NCBI RefSeq assembly: GCF_026625565.1
Contig: NZ_CP112998.1
Span: 5,024,501 to 5,088,500 of the forward strand
Origin: Dyadobacter pollutisoli
Lineage (GTDB): Bacteria > Bacteroidota > Bacteroidia > Cytophagales > Spirosomataceae
DNA: 64,000 bases
Direction: 5' to 3'
The notes below the pieces were generated by a model. The model made no database searches and was not told the origin of the DNA. It saw only the letters and a list, made by a program, of their open reading frames with translations. Made by a program: the position numbers and the translations under genes. Shown here piece after piece: positions 51,801-60,301 of this stretch (position 1 is the stretch's first letter; every line of letters starts with the position of its first letter).

Positions 51801-52055
51801 GAGGATATGACGCTTACCGTATCCCCCAATCCAAACTCAGGTGAATTTGACGTTTCCTTCTATTTGGGAAAAGGCAAAAAGGCCACCCTTTCAGCTTTTG
51901 ATATACAAGGTAAGTCCGTTTATGAGCACACGATTATGGGCAACGGCAAACATAGTGAAAAGGTCGTCCTACCTGTCAACCTTTCAGGTACTTTCATAGT
52001 CAGTTTAAATAAAGGAGAGGGTATTGAAAATAAGAAAACCATAATTATAAAATAA
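48840..52055 (+). CDS. M4 (thermolysin-like) metallopeptidase with CBM-like repeats and T9SS tail
   Basis: 1071 residues: signal peptide (to about 23), an FTP/PepSY-type propeptide (about 60-225), then an M4 catalytic domain with VVGHEYTHAVND (HEYTH 397-401) and GALDESIADIMG (Glu about 421). Beyond residue 600 come an Ig-like domain, a beta-sandwich module (YTVKINYARWEAASTVNGS), a second Ig-like domain, and a near-copy of the module. The T9SS type A sorting domain closes it (LTVSPNPNSGEFDVSFYLGK to KKTIIIK). The modules look like carbohydrate-binding (CBM6/35-type) domains. Zymogen activation is expected outside the cell, so it is a secreted or surface protease. Upstream lipoprotein genes share its transcript. 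Confidence 0.93.
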   Translation: MKRNLIIYLFYILFWNSGIILAQSKYNAPYKLQRDDSFNALFREMTDNGWLFFKDDQPAHMSPDAFIRQYAKNLGLSDGYHLKAVKEDTDTQEDIKIKTKHQLFRLYYKNVAVEGGEFSLHSVHDVLKVAHGRIVAGLEVDVSKPIDVKTALETAMSEQKLTSDDFDKKEAPEGELVLTRTDENFLKESYVLAYSFELKGEKIAEPYKVFVHAQTGKVLKKIPLFKNCFGSSAVQGEPVKLGSGTSYKLPKPGISSPLVASNLIPNYTRYLNGQGNLTFETEQVGAQFRLSAYNNQLNTRIDVNNTGQWSNNPDVFNLTNNWSNANRNATTAHWLTQKTHEMYQTLFLRNGYNGNGAYPRVLVQWAQVNAVWTGVDMIRFGRAPNNNSLVTVDVVGHEYTHAVNDYTANLTYERESGALDESIADIMGTTLEFYLLGPNANYEIAEDADQLRSMSNPFQAFHNWDTPFFTSQPQPDSYLGPGWMPTNDLNNDFGGVHTNSGVMNKWYWYMRTGGPTGTPLDYNKPARIVQRAQQYYLQPNSGYGDAVEATKQAAIDIYGSCSDVARQVSYAWTLVGGGIIQSTTSCPDCNFTIAPVATPSNTSCGAPVTLTANCVGSGCNHINTFQWTGTNVGQNGKTISINSPTTPGSYTYNVSTTKLGCFLNVQPVTVTTTQCNPLSGSCSPENVVGYGNASENNTYTVYVGSAGTYTVKINYARWEAASTVNGSVKVNGGSNQSLGFAYTGGSENYQDASFSASLLAGNNTFKIYGGAEGYFKTKKVCIEGTVSCPTPAPTLSANPSTINSGGSSTLTASNCGGTVTWSHGLGTGGAKTVSPTTPTTYTATCTANGCTSNSASVTVNVNGPVSGACSSENIAGYGNSSENYTYTVNANPAGTYTVKINYARWEAASTVNGSIKVNGGSDQSLGFAYTGGSENYQDVSFTASLVQGNNTFKIYGGPEGYFKTKKVCITTPGGRIGYEDMASINESEDMTLTVSPNPNSGEFDVSFYLGKGKKATLSAFDIQGKSVYEHTIMGNGKHSEKVVLPVNLSGTFIVSLNKGEGIENKKTIIIK
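50878..51754 (+). repeat. duplicated CBM-like module inside the M4 peptidase
   Basis: Two copies of about 310 bases (roughly 50878-51190 and 51436-51754) are strongly similar at nucleotide level, including the shared coding for WEAASTVNGS and KIYGG-EGYFKTKKVC. An Ig-like domain separates them. The high DNA identity indicates a recent internal duplication. Confidence 0.85.
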
Positions 52056-52073
52056 GAAAGAAGCATTCGTAAT

Positions 52074-52102
52074 AAAGAGGCTGCCATTTTGGTGGCTTCT
52101 TT
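52074..52102 (+). terminator. hairpin after the M4 peptidase gene
   Basis: Arms 52074-52086 and 52090-52102 can pair over 13 positions, three of them G-U, with a 3-base loop; followed by G then TACATAT, so the T-run is short. It lies 19 bases after the stop, a good position for a terminator. Confidence 0.6.
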
Positions 52103-52208
52103 GTACATATACCCCCGTCAAACAAAATGCACGAACCCACCGTGAACTCTCTTCCTCATTTTTTCATTCTTTTGAAGAACTCAATTCCTTATCATAATCA
52201 TTCACCTC

Positions 52209-52550
52209 ATGCCATTCATCAATTTCAATACGAAGAAAGTTGTCAAAATCTGGGATGGAATTTATGGGACACTAGCACATTCTGAAAAACAGACTTTTGG
52301 GCATTTTACCATTGATGCCAACACTGTCTTGCCCGTACACAGCCACCCGCACGAGCAATGGTCACACGTACTGGAAGGTGAATTGGAATTTGATATTGAC
52401 GGCGAAAAAATGCTCCTCACACCCGGGATGACGGCCTACATTCCTTCCAATGCGCCACATTCCGCGGTAGCACATACGCAATGTAAGGTGATCGATTGTT
52501 TTACCCCAGCCCGGCAGGATTTTATTGAGTTGGAAAAGCAGGCTCAGTAG
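52209..52550 (+). CDS. small cupin-domain protein
   Basis: 113 residues, a single conserved beta-barrel cupin: VLPVHSHPHEQWSHVLEGEL holds the HxH-x-E metal-binding motif and MTAYIPSNAPHSAVAH the second. It is likely a cytoplasmic metal-dependent enzyme or sugar-binding protein of the kind found with sugar-acid catabolic genes. It is immediately convergent to the GH109-type gene (stops abut at 52550/52551). The substrate is unknown. Confidence 0.9.
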   Translation: MPFINFNTKKVVKIWDGIYGTLAHSEKQTFGHFTIDANTVLPVHSHPHEQWSHVLEGELEFDIDGEKMLLTPGMTAYIPSNAPHSAVAHTQCKVIDCFTPARQDFIELEKQAQ

Positions 52551-53951
52551 TTACAATTTCACGCCGGTATTGCCTCCTTTTTCCATTGAAATATCAATTG
52601 GAACATTCGTTTTCCACGCTCCTCGTGTAAAATCGGGAACGTCTACTGAATTGGAGCGATGCGCTACGGACCATTCGCTCAGCGGTCCCACTGAACTCCA
52701 TGTTGCAGCATCATACACATCCTGATCCAGCGGCAGGCCGTTACGAAGGCAATCGATCGTGCGCCAGTCCATCAGGAAATCCATCCCGCCATGGCCGCCT
52801 ACCTGCTTGGCCATTTCACCTATTTTTTTGACGATTGGTGGCGTATATTTTGCCTCAATGGCCTTGTACTCTTCCGGAGAAAGCCACTCGTGTCCCTGTG
52901 AATAACGCGCTGGTTCCGGGTATTTCAATGCTGCTCCTTTGGTACCACTTACGAGCTGAATGCGGGAATAAGGGCGTGGCGAAGAAACGTCAAACTGCAA
53001 CATAATCGTCTTGCCCTTTTTTGTGCGGATCGTGGATGTGTTCATCATGCCATTATAGGGTTTCCCTACAAATGGTTTGAACGAGGCATCTTTCTCAGCC
53101 AGCTTCACGGCAGTGTCCGCCATCACAAAGTCATTGTTCGACATGGAAACAAGGTAATCCATCACATCGCCGCGGTTAATGTTCATCACCTGGCATATCG
53201 GGCCGAGGCCGTGTGTTGGGTACAGGTTACCAGTCCTTTGCGAAAGCTCTTTCAGCTCCCACATTTGGTAAAAGCGCTCTTTATCAAAAACGTATTCTTG
53301 CAAATTATGAATGTATGCACCTTCGCAATGCGTTATTTCACCGAAGAATCCCTGTCGGGCCATATTCAATGTAAGCAGCTCTGAAAAGTCGTAGCAGCAG
53401 TTTTCGGTCATCATGCAATGCTTTTTCGTCTTTTCCGAAGTCTCCACCAGCTCCCAGCATTCGTCAATGGTCTTGGCAGCAGGCACTTCCACACACACAT
53501 GCTTGCCATGGTTCATCGAGAAAACTGCCATCGGCGTATGCAATGCCCACGGTGTGACAATGTAAACCAGATCCAGATCCGGCATTTCGCACAACTTTTG
53601 CCAGGCATCAGGACTGGTATGAAATCCCTGCGGCTTGTGGCCGGTAGCCGCTGTCATTTTGGTGGCTTCTGCTACTTTTTCAGGTCGCAGGTCGCAAAGC
53701 GCTTTGATCTCTACGCCTTCAATTTTGTTCATTCGCTCTACTGCCGCCATCCCCCGGTTGCCCAAACCGATAAACCCTATACGTACAGTGCTGAGCTTCG
53801 GAGCCGCATAGTTACACATATTAAATACCTGCGGGCCTCGCTTATCCGGCAGCTGGCCGGGATCGGATGTTCCTGCATAGGCTGATAATGCGCCGCCTGA
53901 CGCCAGGCCGAGGCCCGTCAATTTTAAAAAATCCCTCCTATCCTGCTTCAT
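52551..53951 (-). CDS. Gfo/Idh/MocA family protein of the GH109 type, Tat-exported
   Basis: 466 residues. A twin-arginine signal starts the protein (MKQDRRDFLKLTGLGLASGG). The NAD-binding fold has VRIGFIGLGNRGMAAVERM and the substrate domain has YIVTPWALHTPM and HVCVEVPAAKTIDECWEL. The GH109-like features GNLYPTHGLGPICQVMNINR and GGHGGMDFLMDWR are present. GH109 enzymes are NAD-dependent glycosidases (alpha-N-acetylgalactosaminidase is the known member), acting by redox at C3. The exact sugar is not determined. It begins the minus-strand block that ends the catabolic operon (1 base from the NodB-like gene). Confidence 0.88.
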   Translation of the reverse strand: MKQDRRDFLKLTGLGLASGGALSAYAGTSDPGQLPDKRGPQVFNMCNYAAPKLSTVRIGFIGLGNRGMAAVERMNKIEGVEIKALCDLRPEKVAEATKMTAATGHKPQGFHTSPDAWQKLCEMPDLDLVYIVTPWALHTPMAVFSMNHGKHVCVEVPAAKTIDECWELVETSEKTKKHCMMTENCCYDFSELLTLNMARQGFFGEITHCEGAYIHNLQEYVFDKERFYQMWELKELSQRTGNLYPTHGLGPICQVMNINRGDVMDYLVSMSNNDFVMADTAVKLAEKDASFKPFVGKPYNGMMNTSTIRTKKGKTIMLQFDVSSPRPYSRIQLVSGTKGAALKYPEPARYSQGHEWLSPEEYKAIEAKYTPPIVKKIGEMAKQVGGHGGMDFLMDWRTIDCLRNGLPLDQDVYDAATWSSVGPLSEWSVAHRSNSVDVPDFTRGAWKTNVPIDISMEKGGNTGVKL

Positions 53952-53952
53952 A

Positions 53953-55056
53953 TCAACTCAATTGCTGATTTACAATCTTACTGGAAATGGCTTCGCTTAA
54001 AAACGACGGCGTGTAACCATTGTCGGCTGCCCATTGAACTGCCGCCAAAATCCGGTCGCGGTAGTCTGGTTGGTAGGCTTCGTAAAACGGATAAAAATAT
54101 TGCTCGTGCACCAGCAGATCCAGAAATGGCGGTTTATAACCATTCTTTTCGTGCTGATCCAGATGCGGCTTGATCTCTGGCAGCTTCTTGGTATCGATCA
54201 CAATACTGGCCCTGACAAAAGTGATGTTTTCAGCCGTATCCCGCCAGACAAACCGCTTTTTGATATGTCGCCGCTGCGGCACGGTGAGGTAGTACGAAGC
54301 TGAATATTGGTCATCATCTACATTGAAATAGCCTAATTGACCCGTATAACCTGCATCCCGCATTGCCCGTGAACCTTCCACAGTTGCCTCACCCCAGTGA
54401 ATGGTGGTTACCGAGCCCATTACTTCCTCCCCGGCAAAACGCTTGATTTCGCCCATAATCAGGTCACAATCCTTTTTCACCTGATCATAATCTGCTGCTA
54501 AATAAGGCATATCCGGAAATTCTCCCAGGGCATGAAAGCTCAGCCGGAGCCATTCGGAGCTTTGTTTCCATTCTTCCTTATACTGGTCTGTGAAGTCCGA
54601 CAGATTGAATCCATCGGTCTGGTAAAAAAGGTTTAAATGGATCTTGGTACCAAATCTTGCATTCACATCTTTGAGAAAACCCAGGTAAGGGTTATCAAAA
54701 AGCGATTGGCAATTGTCTTTATTTTGCTGAATATCCCTTAAAAACCAAATGTTGTCATCAATGGACAGACGATATCCGCCTGCAAAATTTTTGAGCCAAA
54801 AAACCGTGATACTACTTTTATCACCGTTATCCTGATCTTCTACCTCAATGTTGTTTTCGTAGTCGGTCAGACGAATTGTGGCTTCAAAAACTCCGTCGAT
54901 CAATGTCGCTGCCGTTCCGTTCACTATCAGTGTCGTAGCATCCGGAGCCGAAATCTTAACTTTTACTTCCAGGTACTCGTCCGTCATGACGCCGTCACGG
55001 GCATGGAGCATGTCTCCCTCGATGGGGCTTATAAAATGAATGCGGTTCTCTTCCAT
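53953..55056 (-). CDS. polysaccharide deacetylase (NodB-like) fold protein
   Basis: 367 residues from ATG 55054-55056 (MEENRIHFISPIEGDMLHARDG). The first 95 residues are an Ig-like beta domain. From about 100 the protein contains a NodB-like TIM barrel: YRLSIDDNIWFLRDI, LNLFYQTDGFNLSDFTDQY and LRLSFHALGEFPDMPYLAA. The canonical metal triad is not fully clear by eye, so hydrolase activity is uncertain. It may act on an acylated or modified sugar in the operon pathway. A 28-base gap separates it from the SDR upstream. Confidence 0.65.
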   Translation of the reverse strand: MEENRIHFISPIEGDMLHARDGVMTDEYLEVKVKISAPDATTLIVNGTAATLIDGVFEATIRLTDYENNIEVEDQDNGDKSSITVFWLKNFAGGYRLSIDDNIWFLRDIQQNKDNCQSLFDNPYLGFLKDVNARFGTKIHLNLFYQTDGFNLSDFTDQYKEEWKQSSEWLRLSFHALGEFPDMPYLAADYDQVKKDCDLIMGEIKRFAGEEVMGSVTTIHWGEATVEGSRAMRDAGYTGQLGYFNVDDDQYSASYYLTVPQRRHIKKRFVWRDTAENITFVRASIVIDTKKLPEIKPHLDQHEKNGYKPPFLDLLVHEQYFYPFYEAYQPDYRDRILAAVQWAADNGYTPSFLSEAISSKIVNQQLS

Positions 55057-55084
55057 GGTTTTGGTAAGGGTAGCAGGCGGAAAA

Positions 55085-55828
55085 TCAATAGGTAGCGCGT
55101 CCGCCGGAAAGGTCGAATGTAAAGCCGGTGGTGAAACTGTTTTCGTGCGACACAATGAATGCAGCCATGTTTGCGGCTTCCTCCAGTGTTCCACAGCGTT
55201 TCATCGGGATTTTGTCAGTCATATATTTCACCTGGCTCTCGGGCATCGCGTCCACCAGGGGCGTACGGATCACGGCCGGGGCAAGGGCATTTACGGTAAT
55301 TCCGGTTTCGGCGTATTCTTTTCCCTGCACTTTGGTCATTCCAATCACCGCCGCTTTGGAAGCGGAATAAGCGAGCATTCCTGCATTGCCTTCTTTACCG
55401 GCAATGGATGCAATGTGTAAAATACGGCCGTAATGGTTGGCCAGCATATAAGGCAGCACGGCTTTGGAAGTATAGTAGCTAGCCATAAAATTGACATCAA
55501 ACACCTTTTTCAGGTTCATTGTATCGACCTCGTGGCTTTTGATACCCGTAGTTCCGGTAATTCCCGCGCAGTTGATCAGAATGTCTACTTTGCCAAATCG
55601 TTCCACAACCCGGGCGACTCCCTTCTCCACCTGCTGTTCATCTGTCACGTCCAGGCCTATCAGTTCCTCCTTGTCCAGATTACCCACAAACTCCTCATTC
55701 AAAGCCTTTTCATTCAGGTCGAACAGACCTACACTGGCACCTTCATTCAACAGTTTATGTGCTATCACCAGGCCAAGCCCCGATGCAGCTCCTGTAATAA
55801 TTGCTACCTGTGTACTGAAACTGCTCAT
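55085..55828 (-). CDS. short-chain dehydrogenase/reductase (SDR)
   Basis: 247 residues from ATG 55826-55828 (MSSFSTQVAIITGAASGLG); an earlier ATG at 55855 is possible and would add nine residues. Motifs are TGAASGLG, NCAGITG, catalytic Ser in LHIASIAG and YSASK. The acidic GLFDLN after strand 2 suggests NAD. It is in the middle of the catabolic operon and may oxidise a sugar or sugar acid, as SDRs do in non-phosphorylative pathways. Confidence 0.92.
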   Translation of the reverse strand: MSSFSTQVAIITGAASGLGLVIAHKLLNEGASVGLFDLNEKALNEEFVGNLDKEELIGLDVTDEQQVEKGVARVVERFGKVDILINCAGITGTTGIKSHEVDTMNLKKVFDVNFMASYYTSKAVLPYMLANHYGRILHIASIAGKEGNAGMLAYSASKAAVIGMTKVQGKEYAETGITVNALAPAVIRTPLVDAMPESQVKYMTDKIPMKRCGTLEEAANMAAFIVSHENSFTTGFTFDLSGGRATY

Positions 55829-55896
55829 TTTACCAGCTGGGTGTTTAGTCTTCATTAACTTGCCGGTTTTAAAAGTACGTTTTTTACTAATTCTTA

Positions 55897-56862
55897 TCAC
55901 TCTTTTGACAATGTTGTTTCCAAAGGCTTAATTTCCCAGCTTTCATCGTTGAGCACATCTATCACCCTTTGGTTCAGTTCTTTAATGTAAGCTATCGAAG
56001 ACGGATCGGGAATGTAGGCTGCTTTGCGTGCAATGCTGTTTTTCAAAATCCCTCTTGCCATCAGGAGTTCCTTTTCAGCGTAGTGGAAAAGCTCCATGTT
56101 TTGTAGTGAAAAGAAAATCTGCGGCATGACCTTTTCAAACAAATCGAAGGCTTTCGCGTGCTCACCATTGCTGCGCAGGTTAAATACCCTTTGCAGAATA
56201 TCCGCGACCGCCAGCCCGGGCATTACTCCGCGAATTCCGATGGGGATCAGTTCCAGCATGTACAAGCCTCCCCAGCCCTCAAAAAGGCCGATTTTACCTT
56301 TTGTACTTTGGATAATGTTATCAAACTTGGGTGCACAGAGGGGTTCTTCCAGTTTCAGATATTTGAAATTCGGGTTCTCCTCCATCAGGTTTTTGATAAA
56401 TTCGACACTGATCGACGACCCGCCGGGATTGAAATCCTGGATCAAAACAGGTGTACTCGGAATTGACTGCAGAAATTCAGAAAGGTATACTTTGAGAGAA
56501 TCTTCCGGCAAACTGAAAATCCTCGGAACTGCGAGAGAAACCACGTCCGCTCCTGCCTCAACATTGGCTTTCGCCAGTTTGATCGCGATTTTCAAAGAGG
56601 GATGGTTGGACTGTGCCACGATTTTGATCCGCCCCGCCGCATGTTCTACCGCTACCCGCACGACCTGCAATTTCTCATCGTCGGTTAGTTTGTAAAATTC
56701 ACTGGCGTAGGCAGGAAGGCATACCGCTTCAATTCCGCTGGTTATAGCAAAATCAATCAGGCTGCGGAGGGCATCTTCGTCAATCTCCTCGTTTTCAGTG
56801 AATGGAGTCGGGATAATGGGTACCACTCCAAGCAGTTCGTTTTCTGAATTCATCATCATCAT
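55897..56862 (-). CDS. dihydrodipicolinate synthase/N-acetylneuraminate lyase superfamily aldolase
   Basis: 321 residues, four tandem ATG codons at the start (any may be used). The TIM-barrel family motifs are GVVPIIPTPFTENEEIDEDA, GIEAVCLPAYASEFYKLTDD, VLIQDFNPGG and the catalytic Lys in PNFKYLKLEEP. The position of the usual YNxP Tyr reads DFNPG, so proton relay may differ from DapA itself. In this operon it most likely cleaves a 2-keto-3-deoxy sugar acid to pyruvate plus an aldehyde. Not lysine synthesis, given the neighbours. Confidence 0.9.
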   Translation of the reverse strand: MMMMNSENELLGVVPIIPTPFTENEEIDEDALRSLIDFAITSGIEAVCLPAYASEFYKLTDDEKLQVVRVAVEHAAGRIKIVAQSNHPSLKIAIKLAKANVEAGADVVSLAVPRIFSLPEDSLKVYLSEFLQSIPSTPVLIQDFNPGGSSISVEFIKNLMEENPNFKYLKLEEPLCAPKFDNIIQSTKGKIGLFEGWGGLYMLELIPIGIRGVMPGLAVADILQRVFNLRSNGEHAKAFDLFEKVMPQIFFSLQNMELFHYAEKELLMARGILKNSIARKAAYIPDPSSIAYIKELNQRVIDVLNDESWEIKPLETTLSKE

Positions 56863-56871
56863 TATTATTGT

Positions 56872-57798
56872 TTATTGACTGATTTCAACCAGTTTCTTTT
56901 GTTGAGACCTGCTGTCTACAATGGTCAGGATCAATGTACTGGCCAGTACCAGGACACCTCCGATAATGGCCTGGGTCTTCAATGTTTCTCCTAAAACAAA
57001 AGCGGCGATCGGCAGCCCCATGAATGTGATCAGGTAGTTGGACAGCGCGACCTGCGTGGCATCCAGGTATTTGAGCACGCTGAAAAACATGATCATAGAC
57101 AGGAAGTTATGAAACAATGTTAGTGCGATCATTCCCGTCCAGGTTTGCGTCGTGTAATCCGGGATGCGCGAAAACATTTCGGGCTCATAATACCACACCA
57201 GCGGCGCCAGCATGATCACCAGAACGAGGTAGGTGTAAAAAACCATCTCCATTTCGGTGTACTTTTCGGCTACCTGCTTGCAGCCCACATTGTAATAAGC
57301 ATTCCCGATGATCGCCAGGAAAATGAGCAGATTACCCAATGCATAGCGCGAGCTCAAATCCATCTTTTTGATATCGTCCGTCGAGCATAGTAACACGCCG
57401 ATGATCGCTATCCCAAAGCTGATCCAGCGGATCGTGTTCATTTTTTCTTTTAGCAGGAAAAATGCAAATACTGCTGTGATCACCGGGAGTGCCAAAACCA
57501 GTATTGCGGCATTACTGGCCAGCGAATATTGGGTACCGTACGTCATCAAAACCTGCGAAGGAAAAGCGCCCAAAGCACCGAGCTGCACAAAAATCAAAAC
57601 GTCTTTGATCTTCTTTTTGCCTTTTCTAAAATCCTTGATGACGAATGGGGCGAGAAAAATAGTCGCTAGCAACATCGGTAACCAAACGGTAAAATACGGC
57701 CCTACCTGATCCTGCACGAGCTTGATACAGGTAAAATGAAACGACCATATGAGGTTGCAAAGGAATAATATCGTCCAGGACAGAAATGCTTTTTTCAT
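56872..57798 (-). CDS. EamA/DMT family transporter
   Basis: 308 residues with about ten membrane helices and the EamA internal duplication (NLIWSFHFTCIKLVQDQVGP and NFLSMIMFFSVLKYLDATQV followed by IGGVLVLASTLILTIV). It overlaps the preceding enolase-family gene by four bases (ATGA), so translation is coupled. It is expected to import or export a metabolite of the pathway in the inner membrane. The substrate is unknown. Confidence 0.92.
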   Translation of the reverse strand: MKKAFLSWTILFLCNLIWSFHFTCIKLVQDQVGPYFTVWLPMLLATIFLAPFVIKDFRKGKKKIKDVLIFVQLGALGAFPSQVLMTYGTQYSLASNAAILVLALPVITAVFAFFLLKEKMNTIRWISFGIAIIGVLLCSTDDIKKMDLSSRYALGNLLIFLAIIGNAYYNVGCKQVAEKYTEMEMVFYTYLVLVIMLAPLVWYYEPEMFSRIPDYTTQTWTGMIALTLFHNFLSMIMFFSVLKYLDATQVALSNYLITFMGLPIAAFVLGETLKTQAIIGGVLVLASTLILTIVDSRSQQKKLVEISQ

Positions 57799-58928
57799 TG
57801 CGTTACAAATAAATATTGGCCTGTTTTATATTTTTCAACCGCTGCTAAATCCAATGTAATGCCCAGGCCGTCACCCTGCGGCACCAATGCAGCACCATTC
57901 TGAAAATCGATAGGATCCACAATGAGGTCGTCTTCTCTAACCAATTCACCAAAAATATCCGACGGAATAGTGCAATTGATACTCGCCGCGGCAATGTGTA
58001 AACCCATCGTTTCCGAAATCCCAAGATCCACCTCCGATCCGCGCCAGCAAGGCTTTCCTTCCAGATGCGCCACCTCGGCCAATAGCACCGAATTGAATGC
58101 CGAACCATTGAAATTATAGCCGTCCACCGCGTCAGCTCTAACAAAAGCGATCATATCACGGATATCCTGGGTGTAGGGCAGCGAAATGTGCCGGTACATC
58201 GGCACGCCCAAATGCTTTTTGAGATACTGAAACCCTTCAATGTCCTCATGTAAAACAGGATCTTCCAGACCGAGCATCATACTTGGCTCCACACCCTCCA
58301 TGAGTTTCAATGTCGTTTCCACATCATTCCAGCGCTGGTTCGGGTCCAGTAAAACCTTTATCCCCTCACCGCATTTCCTCCTGATCTCCTCTGTCCACAA
58401 CCGAACCGGGTCTTCATCGGAACATTTGAATTTGAAAACCTTATGTCCTCTTTGCATTGCCTCAAACGCCTTTTGAGCGGCATCTTCGGGTGTGCGCCTG
58501 CCCGTCCAGCCCATGCAATCTACACGCTCGCGGTAGCCTCCGCCCAGCAGCTGGTACACAGGTACCTGCAAGAGTTTACCCACGAGATCCAGCACCGCGC
58601 ATTCAAAGGCTTCGTAAATCCGCTGATCGTTTACCGGCAGCCTGCGCCAGTTAAGTTTCAAAATATCCTGACCAACAAGCACCTCCATACTTGCTTCGAT
58701 CAGGTCGGGTGACGCGCTGCGGTAAGTTTCTCCTACTCCTGTCAGACCATTTTGAAGTGTCATTTCAATGATCCATTTGGGCTGATTGGCAAATTCCGTC
58801 CAGCTTTCACCAGTCATGAATTTTTTGGCAAAAGCTGTATCCTTGTCCAGTACCATTTCCGAATTGAGACTGCCTGGCTTGGCAGGCACGATCACCTCGG
58901 TAGCTTTGATAGATGCGATGGTTGTCAT
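57795..58928 (-). CDS. mandelate racemase/muconate lactonising enzyme family (enolase superfamily)
   Basis: 377 residues from ATG 58926-58928. Visible features are VDCMGWTGRRTPEDAAQKA, the KxK base HKVFKFKCSDED, the metal ligands in VLLDPNQRW (Asp) and MMLGLEDPVL (Glu), and the barrel end VDLGISETMGLHIAAASINC. Sugar-acid dehydratases and racemases of this superfamily convert aldonates to 2-keto-3-deoxy acids, which fits the downstream DapA-like aldolase. It directly follows the dehydrogenase gene (start next to its stop) and overlaps the transporter. Confidence 0.9.
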   Translation of the reverse strand: MTTIASIKATEVIVPAKPGSLNSEMVLDKDTAFAKKFMTGESWTEFANQPKWIIEMTLQNGLTGVGETYRSASPDLIEASMEVLVGQDILKLNWRRLPVNDQRIYEAFECAVLDLVGKLLQVPVYQLLGGGYRERVDCMGWTGRRTPEDAAQKAFEAMQRGHKVFKFKCSDEDPVRLWTEEIRRKCGEGIKVLLDPNQRWNDVETTLKLMEGVEPSMMLGLEDPVLHEDIEGFQYLKKHLGVPMYRHISLPYTQDIRDMIAFVRADAVDGYNFNGSAFNSVLLAEVAHLEGKPCWRGSEVDLGISETMGLHIAAASINCTIPSDIFGELVREDDLIVDPIDFQNGAALVPQGDGLGITLDLAAVEKYKTGQYLFVTQ

Positions 58929-58929
58929 T

Positions 58930-59883
58930 CTATTCTCCAATATTCTGAGGGTATTTTTCGGCCAGCTTGCGAATGTCGTAGCTGAATTCTATGAATAATT
59001 TCTCCCAGGCAGCCGCGCTTTCGTGGGTATATGGGTAAAATCCTTTTGCATTACTTACCCCTTTCGCTCCCGACGCTACCAGGTCTTCCATGAGCGCAGG
59101 TGCGTTTTGAGTATTGTCCAGGTCGGGAAACAAATCCTTCATCACAGTCAGGTACGCCGGAATGCCTGTGAGGTCCATGAACCGGAACGGGCCGGCAAAT
59201 GTGATCCAGTAACCCAGGTCATTACGCAAAGACCGATCGACATCTTCTACCGTCGCATACCCATTTTCCACGAGATTGAATGCCTCCCGAAGCATGGCGT
59301 ACATGATCCTGTTGGTGATAAAACCCCTGATATCTTTTCTCAAAAGCGATGGTTCCTTGCCCCAGCTCTCGGCCAGTTTTACGATTTGCCATGCATAATC
59401 CACATTGGAATCTTTGCCGCAGATCACTTCCATAAACCGCGTAATGTGCGCAGGCTCAGCCCAGTGAATACCTAACATCCGTTCCCGATGCTTTAAGCCA
59501 TTTTGTAAAACCGATACCGGAATGGCCGATGTATTGCTGCCGATAATGGCTGTCGGCGACAGAACGGTTTCCAATAAATGATAAACCCGCTTCTTTTCCT
59601 CCACATCTTCGGTAATGGATTCAATCACGATCTCATGGCCCGCAAGCCCCGCCACATCATCGGTAATGGTGATCCGGGTAATTACATTTTCAGGATTTTC
59701 GGTCAACAAACCCTCCTCATACAGTTCAGTCAAAAACCCCAGAATGCGTTTAAGGGCAAGTTTAGCCTCTTCCATGCTTTTGACCAGAGAAGTGACCTCG
59801 TGCCCTGCAGCCAGAATACAGGTAGCAATGCTGCTGCCCATTAACCCCAGACCTACCGTACCGATTCGTTGTTTCGCACTCAT
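58930..59883 (-). CDS. 3-hydroxyacyl-CoA dehydrogenase family oxidoreductase
   Basis: 317 residues. Rossmann fold IGTVGLGLMGSSIATCILAA, IVIESITEDVEEKKRVYHLL and the family motif SNTSAIPVS and HWAEPAHITRFMEVICG, with C-terminal helical domain. The family includes beta-hydroxybutyryl-CoA dehydrogenases and also L-gulonate 3-dehydrogenase-like enzymes. Given the sugar-acid neighbours the latter is an attractive reading. NAD-binding is expected. ATG 59881-59883 starts it, 33 bases after the RidA gene. Confidence 0.88.
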   Translation of the reverse strand: MSAKQRIGTVGLGLMGSSIATCILAAGHEVTSLVKSMEEAKLALKRILGFLTELYEEGLLTENPENVITRITITDDVAGLAGHEIVIESITEDVEEKKRVYHLLETVLSPTAIIGSNTSAIPVSVLQNGLKHRERMLGIHWAEPAHITRFMEVICGKDSNVDYAWQIVKLAESWGKEPSLLRKDIRGFITNRIMYAMLREAFNLVENGYATVEDVDRSLRNDLGYWITFAGPFRFMDLTGIPAYLTVMKDLFPDLDNTQNAPALMEDLVASGAKGVSNAKGFYPYTHESAAAWEKLFIEFSYDIRKLAEKYPQNIGE

Positions 59884-59916
59884 TTTATCAAAAACTAACT
59901 CGTTTATTTCCGCCCA

Positions 59917-60294
59917 TTAACCGATCACCGCGATGGCGTCGATCTCAATCTTGATCCCGTCGGACAGTACCGATTGCACGGTAGTCCTCGCCGGACGGAT
60001 ACCGGTGAAGAATGTGCCATAGGCCACGTCATACCGGTCAAAATCATTGATATCTTCCAAATGAACGGTACATTTCACAATGTCGTCGATGGTACCGCCA
60101 GCCGCTTCCACTACCTTTTTTACATGTTCCAGCGTCAGCAATGTCTCTTCCTCGATCGTTCCGTGAATGACTGTACCGGTTTTCAAATCAAGCGGCCCCT
60201 GACCACTGATGAATAACATACCGTTTTTCAAAACACCGGCTGAATAAGCGCCGGTGCTCACATTTTTATCGGGGTGTTTTATTTCTTGTTTCAT
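59917..60294 (-). CDS. ridA: RidA/YjgF family enamine/imine deaminase
   Basis: 125 residues. STGAYSAGVLKNGMLFISGQ, GPLDLKTGTVIHGTIEEETL, GTIDDIVKCTVHLEDINDFD and the C-terminal RPARTTVQSVLSDGIKIEID match the RidA family, whose Arg-dependent active site hydrolyses reactive enamines such as 2-aminoacrylate. Neighbouring genes (creatininase-like upstream, dehydrogenase downstream) suggest a role in clearing an unstable imine in the pathway rather than the housekeeping role. Confidence 0.93.
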   Translation of the reverse strand: MKQEIKHPDKNVSTGAYSAGVLKNGMLFISGQGPLDLKTGTVIHGTIEEETLLTLEHVKKVVEAAGGTIDDIVKCTVHLEDINDFDRYDVAYGTFFTGIRPARTTVQSVLSDGIKIEIDAIAVIG

Positions 60295-60301
60295 TTTAAA
60301 G

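Noticed and set aside
55897..56862. DapA of lysine synthesis
   Set aside because: The DFNPG change and the surrounding catabolic genes argue for a keto-acid aldolase of the superfamily instead.
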